This document shows, piece after piece, positions 54,628 through 64,000 of a DNA stretch of 64,000 nt. This DNA is from Mediterraneibacter massiliensis. Its GTDB lineage: Bacteria; Bacillota; Clostridia; Lachnospirales; Lachnospiraceae. A program made the translations under genes and the position numbers. A model generated the notes under the pieces. It ran no database searches. It saw only the letters and a program-made list of their open reading frames with translations, and had not been told where the DNA came from. The stretch's first letter is position 1, and the number at the start of each line of letters is the position of its first letter. The stretch covers positions 1,443,902-1,507,901 of the forward strand of contig NZ_LN913001.1 in the NCBI RefSeq assembly GCF_001487105.1, read 5' to 3'.

Positions 54628-55296
54628 ATGGGGATTCATACGATAGCTTTTGATCTGGATGGAACGATCACGGATTCCGGACCTGGAATCTTAAACAGTA
54701 TAAACTATGCGCTTGAGAAGTCCGGCAGGCAGAGAGAAGATACAGAGAAGCTTAAATGCTTTATAGGGCCGCCTCTTGCCGGACAATTCGAAAAATTCTG
54801 TAATATTACCAGGGAAGAGAGCCTTCAGATGGTGCAGTATTACCGTGAATACTACAGCGTAAAAGGAATCTTTGAAAATCGTGTATATGAAGGAATGGAA
54901 AAAGTATTTCAAAGCCTGATTGAACATGATTTTCGGCTAGTGATCGCGACTTCTAAGCCAGAACATTTTGCCAAAATCATAGCGAAACATTTTGGTTTTG
55001 ATAAATATTTTGCGTTCATAGGCGGAGCATTATTGGATGAAGGCAGAACAGATAAGACAGAAGTCATAGAATATGTACTGGAGCATTTTCAGATCAGAGA
55101 CAGAAAAGAAATCTTGATGGTAGGAGACCGTTCCTATGATATGATTGGAGCGGCGCAGACCGGCGTGCATTCTCTTGGCGTATTATACGGTTATGGCAGC
55201 CGGGAAGAACTAGAGGAGGCGAAGGCGGAGCGCCTTGTATCTGTACCAGAAGAGATTGCATCTGTTATTATAAAAAATGCAGAAAATTGGATTTAA
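54628..55296 (+). CDS. HAD-superfamily phosphatase, phosphoglycolate phosphatase-like
   Basis: A 222-residue HAD hydrolase. Motif I is FDLDGTITDSGPGI (about residues 8-21), motif II VIATSKP (about 106-112), the lysine lies in FAKIIAKHFG, and motif IV is MVGDRSYDMIGA (about 168-179). The helical cap between motifs I and II with YREYY fits the Gph/PpaX/5'-nucleotidase-like group. Substrate options are phosphoglycolate, pyrophosphate or nucleotide monophosphates. ATG at 54628 has AAGGGG upstream. A TTG 21 bases earlier would overlap greA. Confidence 0.85.
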   Translation: MGIHTIAFDLDGTITDSGPGILNSINYALEKSGRQREDTEKLKCFIGPPLAGQFEKFCNITREESLQMVQYYREYYSVKGIFENRVYEGMEKVFQSLIEHDFRLVIATSKPEHFAKIIAKHFGFDKYFAFIGGALLDEGRTDKTEVIEYVLEHFQIRDRKEILMVGDRSYDMIGAAQTGVHSLGVLYGYGSREELEEAKAERLVSVPEEIASVIIKNAENWI

Positions 55297-55434
55297 CATA
55301 AAATTAATCAAGAGAAAAGAATAATTTTTACAAGTTGTCCTTACAATAAGAGCAGTTCCTTTGATCGGGGATATCCATATGTCAGATAGTGAAAAGTATA
55401 TGACAATATTTTAAAGAATTGTGAGGGCGATAAG

Positions 55435-55683
55435 ATGTACAAAGGATTATGGAAATTGACAGAACGATATACGGAGAGAGAAACAGGCGTGTCTGTATAT
55501 CTTGCGACACTGATCCTGCTTTGGACAGCTCTGGCCATATTTGCAGGAGTATTTGTCTGTGCAGCTGAGAAAAAGGATATAGTAAAATGCCTGGCAGACA
55601 TCGTATGCACAGGGGCATATGCAGGCATCATATTTGGATTATGCGGAGGGATATTCTTTCTCTGTAAACATACAAAAATATAA
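55435..55683 (+). CDS. Small two-helix membrane protein, unknown function
   Basis: An 82-residue protein I do not recognise. It has a charged N-terminus (MYKGLWKLTERYTERETGVS) and two transmembrane helices (about residues 21-44 and 56-77, each with small residues and cysteine), with only a short charged turn EKKDIVK between. It has a weak ribosome binding site (GAGGG). It stands alone between the HAD gene and a bidirectional terminator. Composition supports a real membrane protein, but no homology is claimed. Confidence 0.55.
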   Translation: MYKGLWKLTERYTERETGVSVYLATLILLWTALAIFAGVFVCAAEKKDIVKCLADIVCTGAYAGIIFGLCGGIFFLCKHTKI

Positions 55684-55745
55684 ATTGAACCGACGAACTG
55701 CCTTTTATAGAGAAAGTAAAATTTATCATAGAAGGTCGCAAAGAA

Positions 55746-55795
55746 ACAGATCATACCTTGTTTGCATGTAAGCAAGGTATGATCTGTTTTTTTGC
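55746..55795. terminator. Strong bidirectional terminator
   Basis: A 15-base-pair perfect stem ACAGATCATACCTTG (55746-55760) / CAAGGTATGATCTGT (55773-55787), followed by seven or more T residues on the plus strand and by a T-rich run on the minus strand. It separates the small membrane protein gene from the convergent activase gene. Confidence 0.92.
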
Positions 55796-55817
55796 ACGGT
55801 TTGTTGCTTTGTTCAAT

Positions 55818-58800
55818 TTATATATGCATATTTTTATTTGCTGTGGACAACATGAGTTTGATACGGTTTAATTGGTTTACTTCACTGGCGCCGGGGTCGA
55901 AATCGATTGCCACGATATTGGATTGAGGGTAACGGCGCCGCAATTCCTTTATGACACCTTTTCCTACAACATGGTTCGGAAGGCAGGCAAAAGGTTGTGT
56001 GCACACGATATTGCCTGCGCCGCTGTGAATGAGTTCCAGCATTTCTCCAGTGAGGAACCAGCCTTCCCCGGTCTGATTTCCTATGGAAACAATTTCTGAA
56101 GCCATTTTTGCTAAGTCTTCAATATGGACAGGCGGGGCAAAATGTTTACTTTGGCTAAATGCCTTTGAAGCAGGAGCACGGAACCATTCTATCACTTTAA
56201 TTCCTAAGTTTCCGATGAGTGCTTTGCTTTTTTTCATGCCAAGATGAGAAACCTTGAAATTTTGGTTGTAAAAACAGTAGAGCAAAAAGTCAGTCAGATC
56301 AGGCACGACTGCTTCTGCACCTTCACTTTCCAGCAGATCGACCAGGTGATTGTTTGCGGCAGGAAGAAACTTGACAAGAATTTCTCCTACAATTCCGACA
56401 CGCGGCTTTTGAATTGGCAAGAGTTCAATATGATCAAAATCATCTATAATGTCCTGGCATAATTTTTTGAATCTGCGGCGGGATGGATAACCGCAGGACA
56501 GAAATTCCTTGCATACCTGCGCCCATTTGCGGTGGACAGCATTGACCGTACCAGCGACAGCCTCATAAGGACGCATCCGATAGACACATTTCATGAAAAT
56601 ATCACCGAGTACGACGGAATAAACACCACGCAGGACAAGAGAAGGAGTCAGCTTGAACCCGGGGTTGCCTTCCAGTCCGCTTAAGTTGACAGAGATAACA
56701 GGGATGTGCCCGTATCCTGCTTTTTTTAAAGCGCGCCGTATAAAACCGATGTAGTTGGAGGCGCGGCATCCTCCGCCTGTCTGGCTGATAATGACTGCCA
56801 GGTGGTCTGTATCGTATTTGCCGGATAAAATGGCGTCTAAGATCTGCCCGACTACTATGAGGGACGGATAGCAGGCATCATTATTTACGTATTTTAAGCC
56901 CATGTCTACAGACTGCTTATTGTCATTTGGAAGAATTTCTACTTTGTATCCTGCCGATCGGAATGCTGCTTCTAAAAGCTCAAAATGTATGGGTGACATC
57001 TGTGGACAAAGGATCGTATGAGTCTTTCGCATTTCTTTTGTAAAGGGTACCTTTTCGATAGAAGAAGGATGGATCTCGCGTTTTGTCTTATGTTGATCTC
57101 GCACACGTATCGCCGCAAGAAGAGAACGGACACGGATCCTTGCCGCACCTAGGTTATTCACTTCATCGATTTTTAGTGTTGTATATATTTTGCCGGAATT
57201 TGTCAGAATCTCTGCTACCTGATCTGTGGTCACGGCATCCAGACCACAGCCAAAGGAGTTTAGCTGTATCAGATCCAGATTGTCTGTTGTTTTTACATAA
57301 TTTGCCGCTGCGTACAAGCGGGAATGATACATCCATTGATCCATGACGTTTAGAGGACGCTCTACCGGATTCAGGTGGGAGATAGAGTCCTCTGTCAGCA
57401 CAGCTATATTATAGGAATTGATCATCTCAGGTAGACCGTGATGTACTTCCGGATCGATATGATAAGGTCTGCCGGCGAGGACGATTCCCCGATTGCCGGT
57501 TTCTTTTAAGAAACGGATCGTTTCCTCCCCTTTTTTGCGCATATCCTCACGGCATGAGGAAAGTTCCTTCCATGCGTCATGGACAGCAGATCTGACAGCT
57601 TCTTTGGAAAGAGAAAATGTACCCTTCAATTCTTCAAACAAACGATAGGAAAGGGTGTCTTCATTCTGGAAGGATAAAAACGGATGTATAAAATCTACTT
57701 CTTTGTGAACGATCGGATCCATATTGTTCTTTATATTTTCTGGATAGGAAGTAACGATCGGGCAGTTATAGTGATTGTTCGCCTCCTTGAATTCCTCTCT
57801 TTCATAAGGGATAGAAGGATAAAAAATGTGTTTTATCCCTTTGTTGATCAGCCATTGTACATGCCCGTGCGCAAGTTTTGCGGGATAACATTCAGATTCA
57901 CTTGGAATCGATTCGATCCCGAGTTCATATATTTTTCGGGTGGAAGCTGGAGAAAGAATAACTCGGAACCCCAGTTTTGTGAAAAAGGTAAACCAAAACG
58001 GATAATTTTCATATATATTCAGAACGCGCGGGATACCGATCGTCCCTCTTTGCGCATCTTCTTCTTTGAGCGGTGTATAGTCAAAATACCGGTGAAACTT
58101 GTAATCAAACAAATTTGGAAGGGCATTAGAAGATTTTTCTTTTCCCAATCCGCGCTCACAGCGATTTCCGGTGATAAATTTTCGCCCACCGCTGAAATGG
58201 TTGATCGTCAGACGACAGTTGTTTGTACATCCTCTGCATTTGGTCATAGTGGTAGAATATTCCAGATTTTCGATGTCTTCGATAGAAAGCATGGTAGTAC
58301 CTTTACAGTCCGCATAACGCTCTCTTGCGATGAGGGCCGCTCCAAAAGCACCCATGATTCCGGCAATATCCGGGCGGATAGCCTCACAGTCTGCTATTTT
58401 CTCAAAACTTCTAAGAACTGCATTATTGTAGAATGTACCTCCTTGTACGACGATATGGTCTCCAAGTTCAGAAGCGTCCGACACTTTGATTACTTTAAAC
58501 AGGGCATTTTTAATAACGGAATAGGCGAGGCCTGCGGAAATATCGGCGACAGAAGCCCCTTCTTTTTGTGCCTGTTTTACCTTGGAATTCATAAATACAG
58601 TACACCGCGTTCCAAGGTCGATCGGATTTTGAGCATAGAGCGCCTCATGAGCGAAATCCTCTACGCTGTAATTTAAAGATTTGGCAAATGTTTCTATAAA
58701 AGAACCACAGCCGGAGGAACATGCTTCATTTAACTGTACACTGTCTACGGTTTGATTTTTAATTTTGATACATTTCATATCCTGACCGCCGATATCCAGT

Positions 58801-60059
58801 ATACAATCTACGTCCGGTTCAAAGTAGGAAGCGGCATAGTAGTGGGATACCGTTTCTACCTCGCCTTCATCCAACAGCAGAGCAGCTTTGATCAATGCCT
58901 CACCATATCCGGTGGAACAAGAGTGTACAATCTCCACATCTTCCGGCAACTGGCTGTATATGTCTTTGATAGCTGCTATAGTAGTACCAAGTGGATCTCC
59001 CTCATTGTTATGATAAAAAGAATAAAGGAGGGTGCCATCCTCACCGACAAGTGCGGCCTTTGTAGTTGTAGAACCCGCATCAATTCCTAGAAAGGCTTTT
59101 CCGTGATACGTAGCTAAGTCTTTGAACGGAACCTGATGCTTTTCATGCCGAGAAATAAAAGTTTCATATTCCGCGGCAGTTGCAAATAGCGGTTCCATGC
59201 GGTCAACTTCAAAATCCATTTGGATCTTGTCTTCTAGGCGTTTTTGAAGAGACTGCAGTTCCATTTTGCAGTCTTTTTTAGAATTTAAGGCAGAACCGAT
59301 CGCTGCAAAAAGATGGGAATGTTTGGGCGCGATGATATGTTCTTCGTCCAGCTTCAGCGTCCGTATGAACGCTTCCCGCAGTTCAGACAGAAAATGAAGA
59401 GGTCCGCCTAAAAATGCCACATGCCCACGGATCGGCTTTCCGCAGGCAAGTCCGCTGATCGTCTGATTAACAACTGCCTGAAAGATAGAAGCGGAAAGAT
59501 CCTCTTTGGAGGCGCCTTCATTGATCAGAGGCTGAATATCTGATTTTGCGAACACGCCGCATCGGGCAGCAATGGAATAAAGTGCTTTATACTGTTTTGC
59601 ATATGCATTTAAACCGGAAGCATCGGTCTGTAAAAGAGAAGCCATCTGGTCGATAAAAGAGCCGGTACCTCCTGCACATACGCCGTTCATACGCTGTTCT
59701 ACATTTCCCCCTTCGAAATAGATGATTTTTGCGTCTTCGCCGCCTAATTCAATGGCGACATCTGTCTGTGGCGCATAGTCCTGCAGTGCTGTAGATACGG
59801 CGATCACCTCCTGGACAAAAGGGACTTCCAGGTGTTTGGCAAGTGTAAGGCCGCCGGAACCAGTGATGACAGGGGAGACAGAAATAGGACCAAGCTTGTA
59901 AAGCGCTCTTCCAAGAAGGTCGGAAAGGGTTTCCTGGATATTGGCAAAATGCCGTTCGTAATCAGAAAATAAGACTTCGTTATCTGTATTTAAGACAGCG
60001 ATCTTTACTGTCGTAGAACCAATATCAATTCCAAGAGTATGTAATTCATTTAAATTCAT
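55818..60059 (-). CDS. Giant 2-hydroxyacyl-CoA dehydratase activase fusion protein
   Basis: A 1413-residue protein made of two BadF/HgdC-type ATPase modules followed by DUF2229/HgdB-like regions. Module 1 has [10 protein letters not shown] (near residue 10), [16 protein letters not shown] and RCGVFAKSD. Module 2 repeats this with [10 protein letters not shown] (near 325), [16 protein letters not shown] and RCTVFMNSK. Each set contains the cysteines that bind the bridging [4Fe-4S] cluster in HgdC. Then come CRGCTNNC (near 620), [12 protein letters not shown] (near 735) and C-terminal CYPSL and CRASNYIG segments of the dehydratase-like part. HgdC-type proteins inject a high-energy electron into dehydratases. 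This fused form is widespread in clostridia and its substrate is unknown. The start follows ACGAGG. Confidence 0.88.
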   Translation of the reverse strand: MNLNELHTLGIDIGSTTVKIAVLNTDNEVLFSDYERHFANIQETLSDLLGRALYKLGPISVSPVITGSGGLTLAKHLEVPFVQEVIAVSTALQDYAPQTDVAIELGGEDAKIIYFEGGNVEQRMNGVCAGGTGSFIDQMASLLQTDASGLNAYAKQYKALYSIAARCGVFAKSDIQPLINEGASKEDLSASIFQAVVNQTISGLACGKPIRGHVAFLGGPLHFLSELREAFIRTLKLDEEHIIAPKHSHLFAAIGSALNSKKDCKMELQSLQKRLEDKIQMDFEVDRMEPLFATAAEYETFISRHEKHQVPFKDLATYHGKAFLGIDAGSTTTKAALVGEDGTLLYSFYHNNEGDPLGTTIAAIKDIYSQLPEDVEIVHSCSTGYGEALIKAALLLDEGEVETVSHYYAASYFEPDVDCILDIGGQDMKCIKIKNQTVDSVQLNEACSSGCGSFIETFAKSLNYSVEDFAHEALYAQNPIDLGTRCTVFMNSKVKQAQKEGASVADISAGLAYSVIKNALFKVIKVSDASELGDHIVVQGGTFYNNAVLRSFEKIADCEAIRPDIAGIMGAFGAALIARERYADCKGTTMLSIEDIENLEYSTTMTKCRGCTNNCRLTINHFSGGRKFITGNRCERGLGKEKSSNALPNLFDYKFHRYFDYTPLKEEDAQRGTIGIPRVLNIYENYPFWFTFFTKLGFRVILSPASTRKIYELGIESIPSESECYPAKLAHGHVQWLINKGIKHIFYPSIPYEREEFKEANNHYNCPIVTSYPENIKNNMDPIVHKEVDFIHPFLSFQNEDTLSYRLFEELKGTFSLSKEAVRSAVHDAWKELSSCREDMRKKGEETIRFLKETGNRGIVLAGRPYHIDPEVHHGLPEMINSYNIAVLTEDSISHLNPVERPLNVMDQWMYHSRLYAAANYVKTTDNLDLIQLNSFGCGLDAVTTDQVAEILTNSGKIYTTLKIDEVNNLGAARIRVRSLLAAIRVRDQHKTKREIHPSSIEKVPFTKEMRKTHTILCPQMSPIHFELLEAAFRSAGYKVEILPNDNKQSVDMGLKYVNNDACYPSLIVVGQILDAILSGKYDTDHLAVIISQTGGGCRASNYIGFIRRALKKAGYGHIPVISVNLSGLEGNPGFKLTPSLVLRGVYSVVLGDIFMKCVYRMRPYEAVAGTVNAVHRKWAQVCKEFLSCGYPSRRRFKKLCQDIIDDFDHIELLPIQKPRVGIVGEILVKFLPAANNHLVDLLESEGAEAVVPDLTDFLLYCFYNQNFKVSHLGMKKSKALIGNLGIKVIEWFRAPASKAFSQSKHFAPPVHIEDLAKMASEIVSIGNQTGEGWFLTGEMLELIHSGAGNIVCTQPFACLPNHVVGKGVIKELRRRYPQSNIVAIDFDPGASEVNQLNRIKLMLSTANKNMHI

Positions 60060-60136
60060 AAATATAACCTCGTTTTCATTTGATCTATGCTCAGTTACTT
60101 CCTATTAAATGTGTTCTTGTTTTTACAACAATTTAC

Positions 60137-60165
60137 ATTATACGACAGGATGTATAAAAAGACAA
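60137..60165 (-). promoter_or_regulatory. Promoter of the activase gene
   Basis: On the minus strand TTGTCT (60165-60160), 17 bases, TATAAT (60142-60137). It gives a leader of about 70 bases. Confidence 0.7.
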
Positions 60166-60262
60166 TTGTCATTATTATGCGGGTTTGCAAAATAATTCCA
60201 GGCCGCTATAGGAAATTTAGATAAAGATACGGTTAAAAAGAGAAAAAGTGCACAACAACTGT

Positions 60263-60312
60263 TTGACAAACTGGGGGCATAACGTTACAATACTCAATGA
60301 ATATACTCATTG
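60263..60312 (+). promoter_or_regulatory. Promoter and downstream palindrome of the rhomboid-like gene
   Basis: TTGACA (60263-60268), 17-base spacer, TACAAT (60286-60291). A perfect inverted repeat CAATGA-ATATAC-TCATTG (60295-60312) follows at the expected transcription start and may be an operator. Confidence 0.7.
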
Positions 60313-60345
60313 GGTATAAATTTGGAGAATAAGGAGTAGAAATCT

Positions 60346-61191
60346 TTGAACTGGCTAAATAAATTAGAGCGAAAATTTGGACGTTTTGCAATCTCAAATC
60401 TGACAATGTATTTGCTGGCAGGTTATGTGATCGGGTTTGGAATCCTGCATCTTATGCCGCAGCTTATAGGCTGGATTACGCTGGAACCGGCGCTGATCCT
60501 GAGAGGACAGATATGGAGACTGATATCTTGGGTACTGATACCGCCGACAACGAATATAATATCTCTGTTGTTTTTAGTACTTTTATACTATTCTCTTGGC
60601 ACAGCTTTAGAAAGAGCATGGGGAACTTTTCGTTATAATGTATATATTTTTTCTGGAATCTTGTTTACCGTCATCGCTACATGCATCTTATACGGCGTGC
60701 TCTATGGAATATACGGGTTCTCAGTATCTCTTTCCAGTGTGGGGATGATCAGTACAAATTATATTACAATGTCGATCTTCCTTGCGTTTGCCGCTATGTA
60801 TCCGGATATGGAAATATTGCTGTATTTTATCCTGCCGATCAAAATGAAGTGGATGGCGCTTGTGTATGCGGCAATGGCGCTGTACTATTTTGTTATGGGC
60901 GGCATCGCTACGAAAGTGGCGGTCGGCGCGTCGCTTTTGAACTTTATTATTTTTTTCTTGTCCAGCAGGAATGTAAAACCCTATACACCGAAGGAAAGAG
61001 CGAGAAAAGCAAAATTTAAGCAGCAGACACGCCCGCATATGACATATGCAAATGGAGCAAGGCATCGCTGTGCTGTCTGCGGACGTACAGAACTGGACGA
61101 TCCTACATTGGAGTTTAGATTTTGCTCAAAATGCAATGGGAATTATGAGTATTGTCAGGATCATTTATTTACGCATGAGCATGTAAAATAG
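60346..61191 (+). CDS. Rhomboid/derlin-like membrane protein with C-terminal zinc ribbon
   Basis: A 281-residue protein with about six membrane helices (residues 15-215) and a cytosolic tail. The segment GTALERAWGTFRYNVYIFSG (near 84-103) resembles the LExxWGxxRF region of rhomboid, derlin and TMEM115 proteins. The protease serine motif GxSG and its histidine are not present, so it is probably a non-proteolytic relative. The tail holds CAVC...CSKC...CQDH (about 243-272), a zinc-ribbon-like set of five cysteines and a histidine. The start is TTG at 60346 behind AAGGAG. It precedes pyk by 42 bases and may be cotranscribed. Function unknown. Confidence 0.72.
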   Translation: MNWLNKLERKFGRFAISNLTMYLLAGYVIGFGILHLMPQLIGWITLEPALILRGQIWRLISWVLIPPTTNIISLLFLVLLYYSLGTALERAWGTFRYNVYIFSGILFTVIATCILYGVLYGIYGFSVSLSSVGMISTNYITMSIFLAFAAMYPDMEILLYFILPIKMKWMALVYAAMALYYFVMGGIATKVAVGASLLNFIIFFLSSRNVKPYTPKERARKAKFKQQTRPHMTYANGARHRCAVCGRTELDDPTLEFRFCSKCNGNYEYCQDHLFTHEHVK

Positions 61192-61233
61192 ATGTTTTAT
61201 AGAAGTTGTGTGAGAGAAAAGGAGAGCTAGAAA

Positions 61234-62670
61234 ATGAAAAAGACAAAAGTGGTTTGTACAATGGGACCAAACACAAATGACAGAGAACTTATGAGAAAAC
61301 TTATCCAAAACGGAATGGATGTAGCGCGTTTTAACTTTTCTCATGGAGATTATGCTGAACATAAAGGGCGGATGGATATGTTGAAGCAGCTCCGTGAAGA
61401 AGAACATAGTAATACAGCAATCCTTTTAGACACCAAGGGACCTGAGATCAGAACAGGACTTCTGAAAGCGGGAAAAAAAGTAACACTGAAAGAAGGAGAA
61501 CAGTTTACCCTGACGATCGATGAAATAGAAGGTGATGAAAAGAAAGTATCCATTTCCTATGCAGGGCTTGCAGAAGATGTGGAGATTGGGAAAACGATAC
61601 TGATCGATGATGGTCTGATCGGTCTGCGTGTGACCGGAAAGACAGAAAAAGATATTATCTGCACAGTGATTAACGGCGGAGAGCTGGGGGAGCGCAAGGG
61701 GGTAAATGTGCCGAATGTAGCTGTCAGACTTCCGGCAATCACACAGAAAGACAAAGAAGACTTAAAATTTGGAGTGGAACAAGGCGTTGATTTTATTGCG
61801 GCATCGTTTGTGAGAAATGCGGAATGTATATTAGAGATACGCGCCTATTTAAAAGAACTAGGCTCACCGTATATTCCGATCATCGCAAAAGTGGAAAATG
61901 CGGAAGGAATACAGAATATTGATGAGATCATACGGGCGGCAGATGGAGTCATGGTCGCACGAGGTGATCTGGGAGTAGAGATTCCGGCTGAAGAAGTTCC
62001 GTATCTCCAGAAAATGATCATTCAGAAGTGCAATAGTAATTTTAAGACGGTTATTACGGCTACACAGATGCTGGATTCTATGATACGCAATCCAAGACCC
62101 ACCAGAGCAGAGGTAACCGATGTGGCGAACGCTGTATATGACGGCACAGACGCCGTGATGCTTTCTGGTGAGACTGCGCAGGGAAAATATCCGCTGGAAT
62201 CGCTTCAGATGATGGTGCATATCATTGAAAATACAGAACAGCATCTGGAATATGATCTGATGCTGGAAAAGGCAGGGGAGCATTTAAAAGCAGGGGTATC
62301 CAGTGCAATTGGCTATTCTTCTGTTCTTGCAGCGGCAAATCTGCATGCGAAATGTATCATCACGCCTTCCGTCTCAGGAGCTACAACAAGAGTGGTTTCT
62401 AATTTGCGGCCGAAGCAGGAGATATTGGGTGTTACTCCAAATGAAAGGACGCTGCGCAGGATGTCTATATACTGGGGAGTGCGTCCTATTAAATCCCTGG
62501 AGTTTGATACGACAGAGGATATTTGCAACGGAGCGATAGAACTGGCTGTTGTGAAACAATATGTAGAGCCGGGAGATATAGTTGTTTTGACTGCGGGTAT
62601 CCCATCTCCGAATGTGAAGAAGGAGAGAAGTGGTGTGAGCAATATGATGAGAATTGCTACGGTTGAGTAG
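61234..62670 (+). CDS. pyk: Pyruvate kinase
   Basis: Last step of glycolysis, phosphoenolpyruvate plus ADP to pyruvate plus ATP. It has 478 residues. Motifs are KVVCTMGPNT (residues 4-13), ARFNFSHGDY (about 30-39), LDTKGPEIRTG (about 64-74), the active-site IAKVENAEGIQNIDEI (near 216-231), MVARGDLGVEIP (near 238-249) and TQMLDSM. It is the short form without the extra C-terminal PEP-utiliser domain of bacilli. AAAGGAGAG precedes the ATG. A hairpin follows the stop codon. Confidence 0.98.
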   Translation: MKKTKVVCTMGPNTNDRELMRKLIQNGMDVARFNFSHGDYAEHKGRMDMLKQLREEEHSNTAILLDTKGPEIRTGLLKAGKKVTLKEGEQFTLTIDEIEGDEKKVSISYAGLAEDVEIGKTILIDDGLIGLRVTGKTEKDIICTVINGGELGERKGVNVPNVAVRLPAITQKDKEDLKFGVEQGVDFIAASFVRNAECILEIRAYLKELGSPYIPIIAKVENAEGIQNIDEIIRAADGVMVARGDLGVEIPAEEVPYLQKMIIQKCNSNFKTVITATQMLDSMIRNPRPTRAEVTDVANAVYDGTDAVMLSGETAQGKYPLESLQMMVHIIENTEQHLEYDLMLEKAGEHLKAGVSSAIGYSSVLAAANLHAKCIITPSVSGATTRVVSNLRPKQEILGVTPNERTLRRMSIYWGVRPIKSLEFDTTEDICNGAIELAVVKQYVEPGDIVVLTAGIPSPNVKKERSGVSNMMRIATVE

Positions 62671-62684
62671 AACAGATAAATAAG

Positions 62685-62733
62685 ATGAGGGTGTCTTAAA
62701 AGTCATAAAAAGACTTGCGAGATACCCTCATTT
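62685..62733 (+). terminator. Hairpin after pyk
   Basis: ATGAGGGTGTCTT / GAGATACCCTCAT, 13 base pairs with two wobbles, and an inner AAGTC/GACTT stem. The following T tract is short (ATTTG), so termination may be partial. Confidence 0.6.
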
Positions 62734-62786
62734 GACAATCTATAAGAAAAGAGAGAAAAGTACGGTAGGAAAATTGGAATTGTGCG

Positions 62787-62815
62787 TTGACATATCGTTG
62801 GATATACTGTATAGT
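62787..62815 (+). promoter_or_regulatory. Promoter of the trmB-lysA unit
   Basis: TTGACA (62787-62792), 17-base spacer, TATAGT (62810-62815), 45 bases before the chosen start. Confidence 0.75.
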
Positions 62816-62859
62816 GTTTCTGAAAAGAACTACTAAAAATGCCGGAAAGAAAGAGGAAT

Positions 62860-63570
62860 ATGGATAAACATCAATTTACAGAATATTTATTGAGTTTTGG
62901 TTTGACCAGACAGGAGGCCGGCGTGTATGAAAAGCTTCTGCTAAATGGAAAACAGACCGGTTATGAAGCGGCGAAAGAAACAGGGATTTCCCGGTCGAAT
63001 GTGTATGGAGCTCTCGCGGCGTTGGTGGAAAAGGGGGCGGCCCATGTTGTAGAAGGTACCGCCAAAAAATATATGCCTGTCCCATTGGAGGAGTTTCTGG
63101 AAAATTACATGAAAAAACTGGAAAAGGAAAAAAGCTGGCTGCTTGCAAATATACCATCGGCAAAGACAGAAGAGGAAGGGTATATTACGATTGAAGGTGT
63201 GCAGAACGTCTATAATAAAATGACAAACCTTCTGTTGCGGGCAAAAGAACGTGTCTATGTATCTTGTTCGAGGACATGTCTGGAAAGTTTGAGACAAGAA
63301 TTAGAGACGCTTTTGGCGAAAGGAAAGAGAGTCGTAGTCGTAACAGACTATCCGGCGGTGCTCAAAGGAGCGGAAGTTTATGTGGCAGATGACAGAGGGA
63401 GCCAGATCGGGATCATTGTTGATTCCGTATATGTCCTGTCAGGAGAATATGGAGATGGGAGTATGAATACTTGTTTGTATTCCGGACAGAGCAATTTTGT
63501 GAAGTTATTTAAAAGTGCGATGGCAAATGAGATCAAATTGATTACACTACAGGGAGGAAAGATAAAATGA
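62860..63570 (+). CDS. TrmB-family transcriptional regulator
   Basis: A 236-residue regulator. The N-terminal winged helix (LSFGLTRQEAGVYEKLLLNG, then YEAAKETGISRSNVYGALAAL, about residues 8-52) is the TrmB type. The C-terminus has a phospholipase-D-like/TrmB effector domain (LLRAKERVYVSCSRTCLESL, about 126-145). In archaea TrmB senses sugars. Bacterial members have varied ligands. It overlaps the lysA homologue by 4 bases (ATGA), so it probably controls that gene. The ATG at 62860 has a short-spaced AGAGG. An ATG at 62839 is possible but lacks a ribosome binding site. Confidence 0.85.
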   Translation: MDKHQFTEYLLSFGLTRQEAGVYEKLLLNGKQTGYEAAKETGISRSNVYGALAALVEKGAAHVVEGTAKKYMPVPLEEFLENYMKKLEKEKSWLLANIPSAKTEEEGYITIEGVQNVYNKMTNLLLRAKERVYVSCSRTCLESLRQELETLLAKGKRVVVVTDYPAVLKGAEVYVADDRGSQIGIIVDSVYVLSGEYGDGSMNTCLYSGQSNFVKLFKSAMANEIKLITLQGGKIK

Positions 63571-64000
63571 ATAAAGAAACGTTTGTGACAAAGGAACAGT
63601 TAGATAAAATTACACAAGAATACCCAACCCCTTTTCATCTCTATGATGAAAAGGGAATCCGCAAGAATGTAGAAGCGTTGAAAGAGGCGTTTGCCTGGAA
63701 TCCGGGATATAAAGAATATTTCGCGGTAAAGGCGACACCCAATCCCTTCCTGATCGATATTTTGAAAGAATATGGATGCGGCTGTGATTGTTCCTCTTAT
63801 ACGGAGCTGATGCTCTCGGATGCAGTGGGGATCCGGGGAGAAGATATTATGTTTTCTTCTAATGACACGCCGGAAGAAGATTTTCAGATGGCAGATAGAC
63901 TGGGCGCGATCATCAATTTAGATGATATCACACATATTGCATATCTGGAAAAAGCAATCGGACATATTCCGGAGACGATCAGCTGCCGATATAATCCAGG
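63567..64000 (+). CDS. lysA: Diaminopimelate decarboxylase-like protein (3' end outside window)
   Basis: The first 144 codons of a fold-type III PLP decarboxylase. Seen are YPTPFHLYDEKGIRKNV (about residues 18-34), the PLP-lysine motif EYFAVKATPNPF (Lys near 55) and CDCSSYTELMLSDAVG (about 71-86), as in LysA-type enzymes. Full-length LysA is about 420 residues. The product would make lysine from meso-diaminopimelate. Ornithine/arginine or carboxynorspermidine decarboxylases are alternatives that cannot be excluded with the C-terminus missing. AGGGAGG precedes the ATG, which overlaps the trmB stop. Confidence 0.85.
   Translation, partial: MNKETFVTKEQLDKITQEYPTPFHLYDEKGIRKNVEALKEAFAWNPGYKEYFAVKATPNPFLIDILKEYGCGCDCSSYTELMLSDAVGIRGEDIMFSSNDTPEEDFQMADRLGAIINLDDITHIAYLEKAIGHIPETISCRYNP

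Noticed and set aside
57684..58676. 330-codon plus-strand ORF
   Set aside because: It lies wholly antisense to the activase gene, has no ribosome binding site, and its translation has no family pattern, while the minus-strand protein is strongly conserved in motif content.
60346..61191. Active rhomboid protease
   Set aside because: No GxSG serine motif and no matching catalytic histidine, so only a rhomboid-like fold is claimed.
1..64000. tRNA, rRNA, T-box or CRISPR loci
   Set aside because: Reading both strands, no tRNA cloverleaf, rRNA core, T-box sequence or spaced direct repeats were recognised. A covariance-model search would be decisive.

Overview
The window looks like a chromosomal segment of a spore-forming, low-to-medium GC Firmicute, most likely a Lachnospiraceae-type clostridium. 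The evidence is a Gram-positive PolC replicative polymerase following ispG, RNase Y after recA-recX, a large single-chain PurL, a SpoVB flippase, AGGAGG-type ribosome binding sites, TTGACA-17-TATAAT promoters and Gram-positive LexA boxes. No rRNA, tRNA, CRISPR array, prophage or intact insertion sequence was seen. The content is mainly core metabolism and information processing.

Layout. 0-9 kb: the end of an ABC exporter (ATPase plus permease), methylglyoxal synthase and a sodium:solute symporter. Then comes an operon of a DUF2156 protein, two PLP aminotransferases and a DUF368 undecaprenyl-phosphate translocase, followed by a small membrane-anchored protein. 9-16 kb: ispG, polC, glyA. 16-22 kb: a six-gene operon paaK-iorA-iorB-ACT-paaK-ACT for arylacetate/arylpyruvate interconversion. 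22-27 kb: a cold-shock gene on the minus strand and the fructose operon fruR-fruK-fruA-ptsH. 27-32 kb: a DNA-metabolism island made of a radical SAM protein with a helix-hairpin-helix, its TIGR03915-type partner, and a PD-(D/E)XK nuclease fused to a DinG/XPD-type iron-sulfur helicase. 32-33 kb: a LysR regulator divergent from a DUF1461 (Lit-like) membrane protein. 33-44 kb: purL, recA, recX, rny, a NUDIX hydrolase, a SpoIIM-like protein and spoVB. 44-48 kb: iscR-nifS-nifU-mnmA-PHP phosphatase. 48-55 kb: gapA-pgk-tpiA, an esterase, gpmI, greA and a HAD phosphatase. 55-64 kb: a 1413-residue dehydratase-activase fusion, a rhomboid/derlin-like membrane protein, pyk, a TrmB regulator and the start of lysA.

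How the parts connect. The fructose PTS feeds the lower glycolytic genes (gapA, pgk, tpiA, gpmI, pyk), while mgsA provides a bypass from dihydroxyacetone phosphate. iscR-nifS-nifU supplies iron-sulfur clusters needed by several neighbours (IspG, IorA, the radical SAM protein, the helicase, the activase), and NifS also supplies sulfur to MnmA. recA and the radical SAM operon both carry palindromic LexA-type boxes just downstream of their promoters, which places the little-known radical SAM pair in the SOS response by inference. A roughly 155-bp hairpin-bearing repeat occurs twice, in opposite orientations, after glyA and between the SpoIIM-like gene and spoVB.

The most interesting points are the SOS-linked DNA-metabolism island, a fructose-operon HPr with Arg in place of regulatory Ser46, the paired PaaK/ACT modules around IOR, the dispersed inverted repeat, and a 10-bp periodic operator overlapping the fruR promoter.
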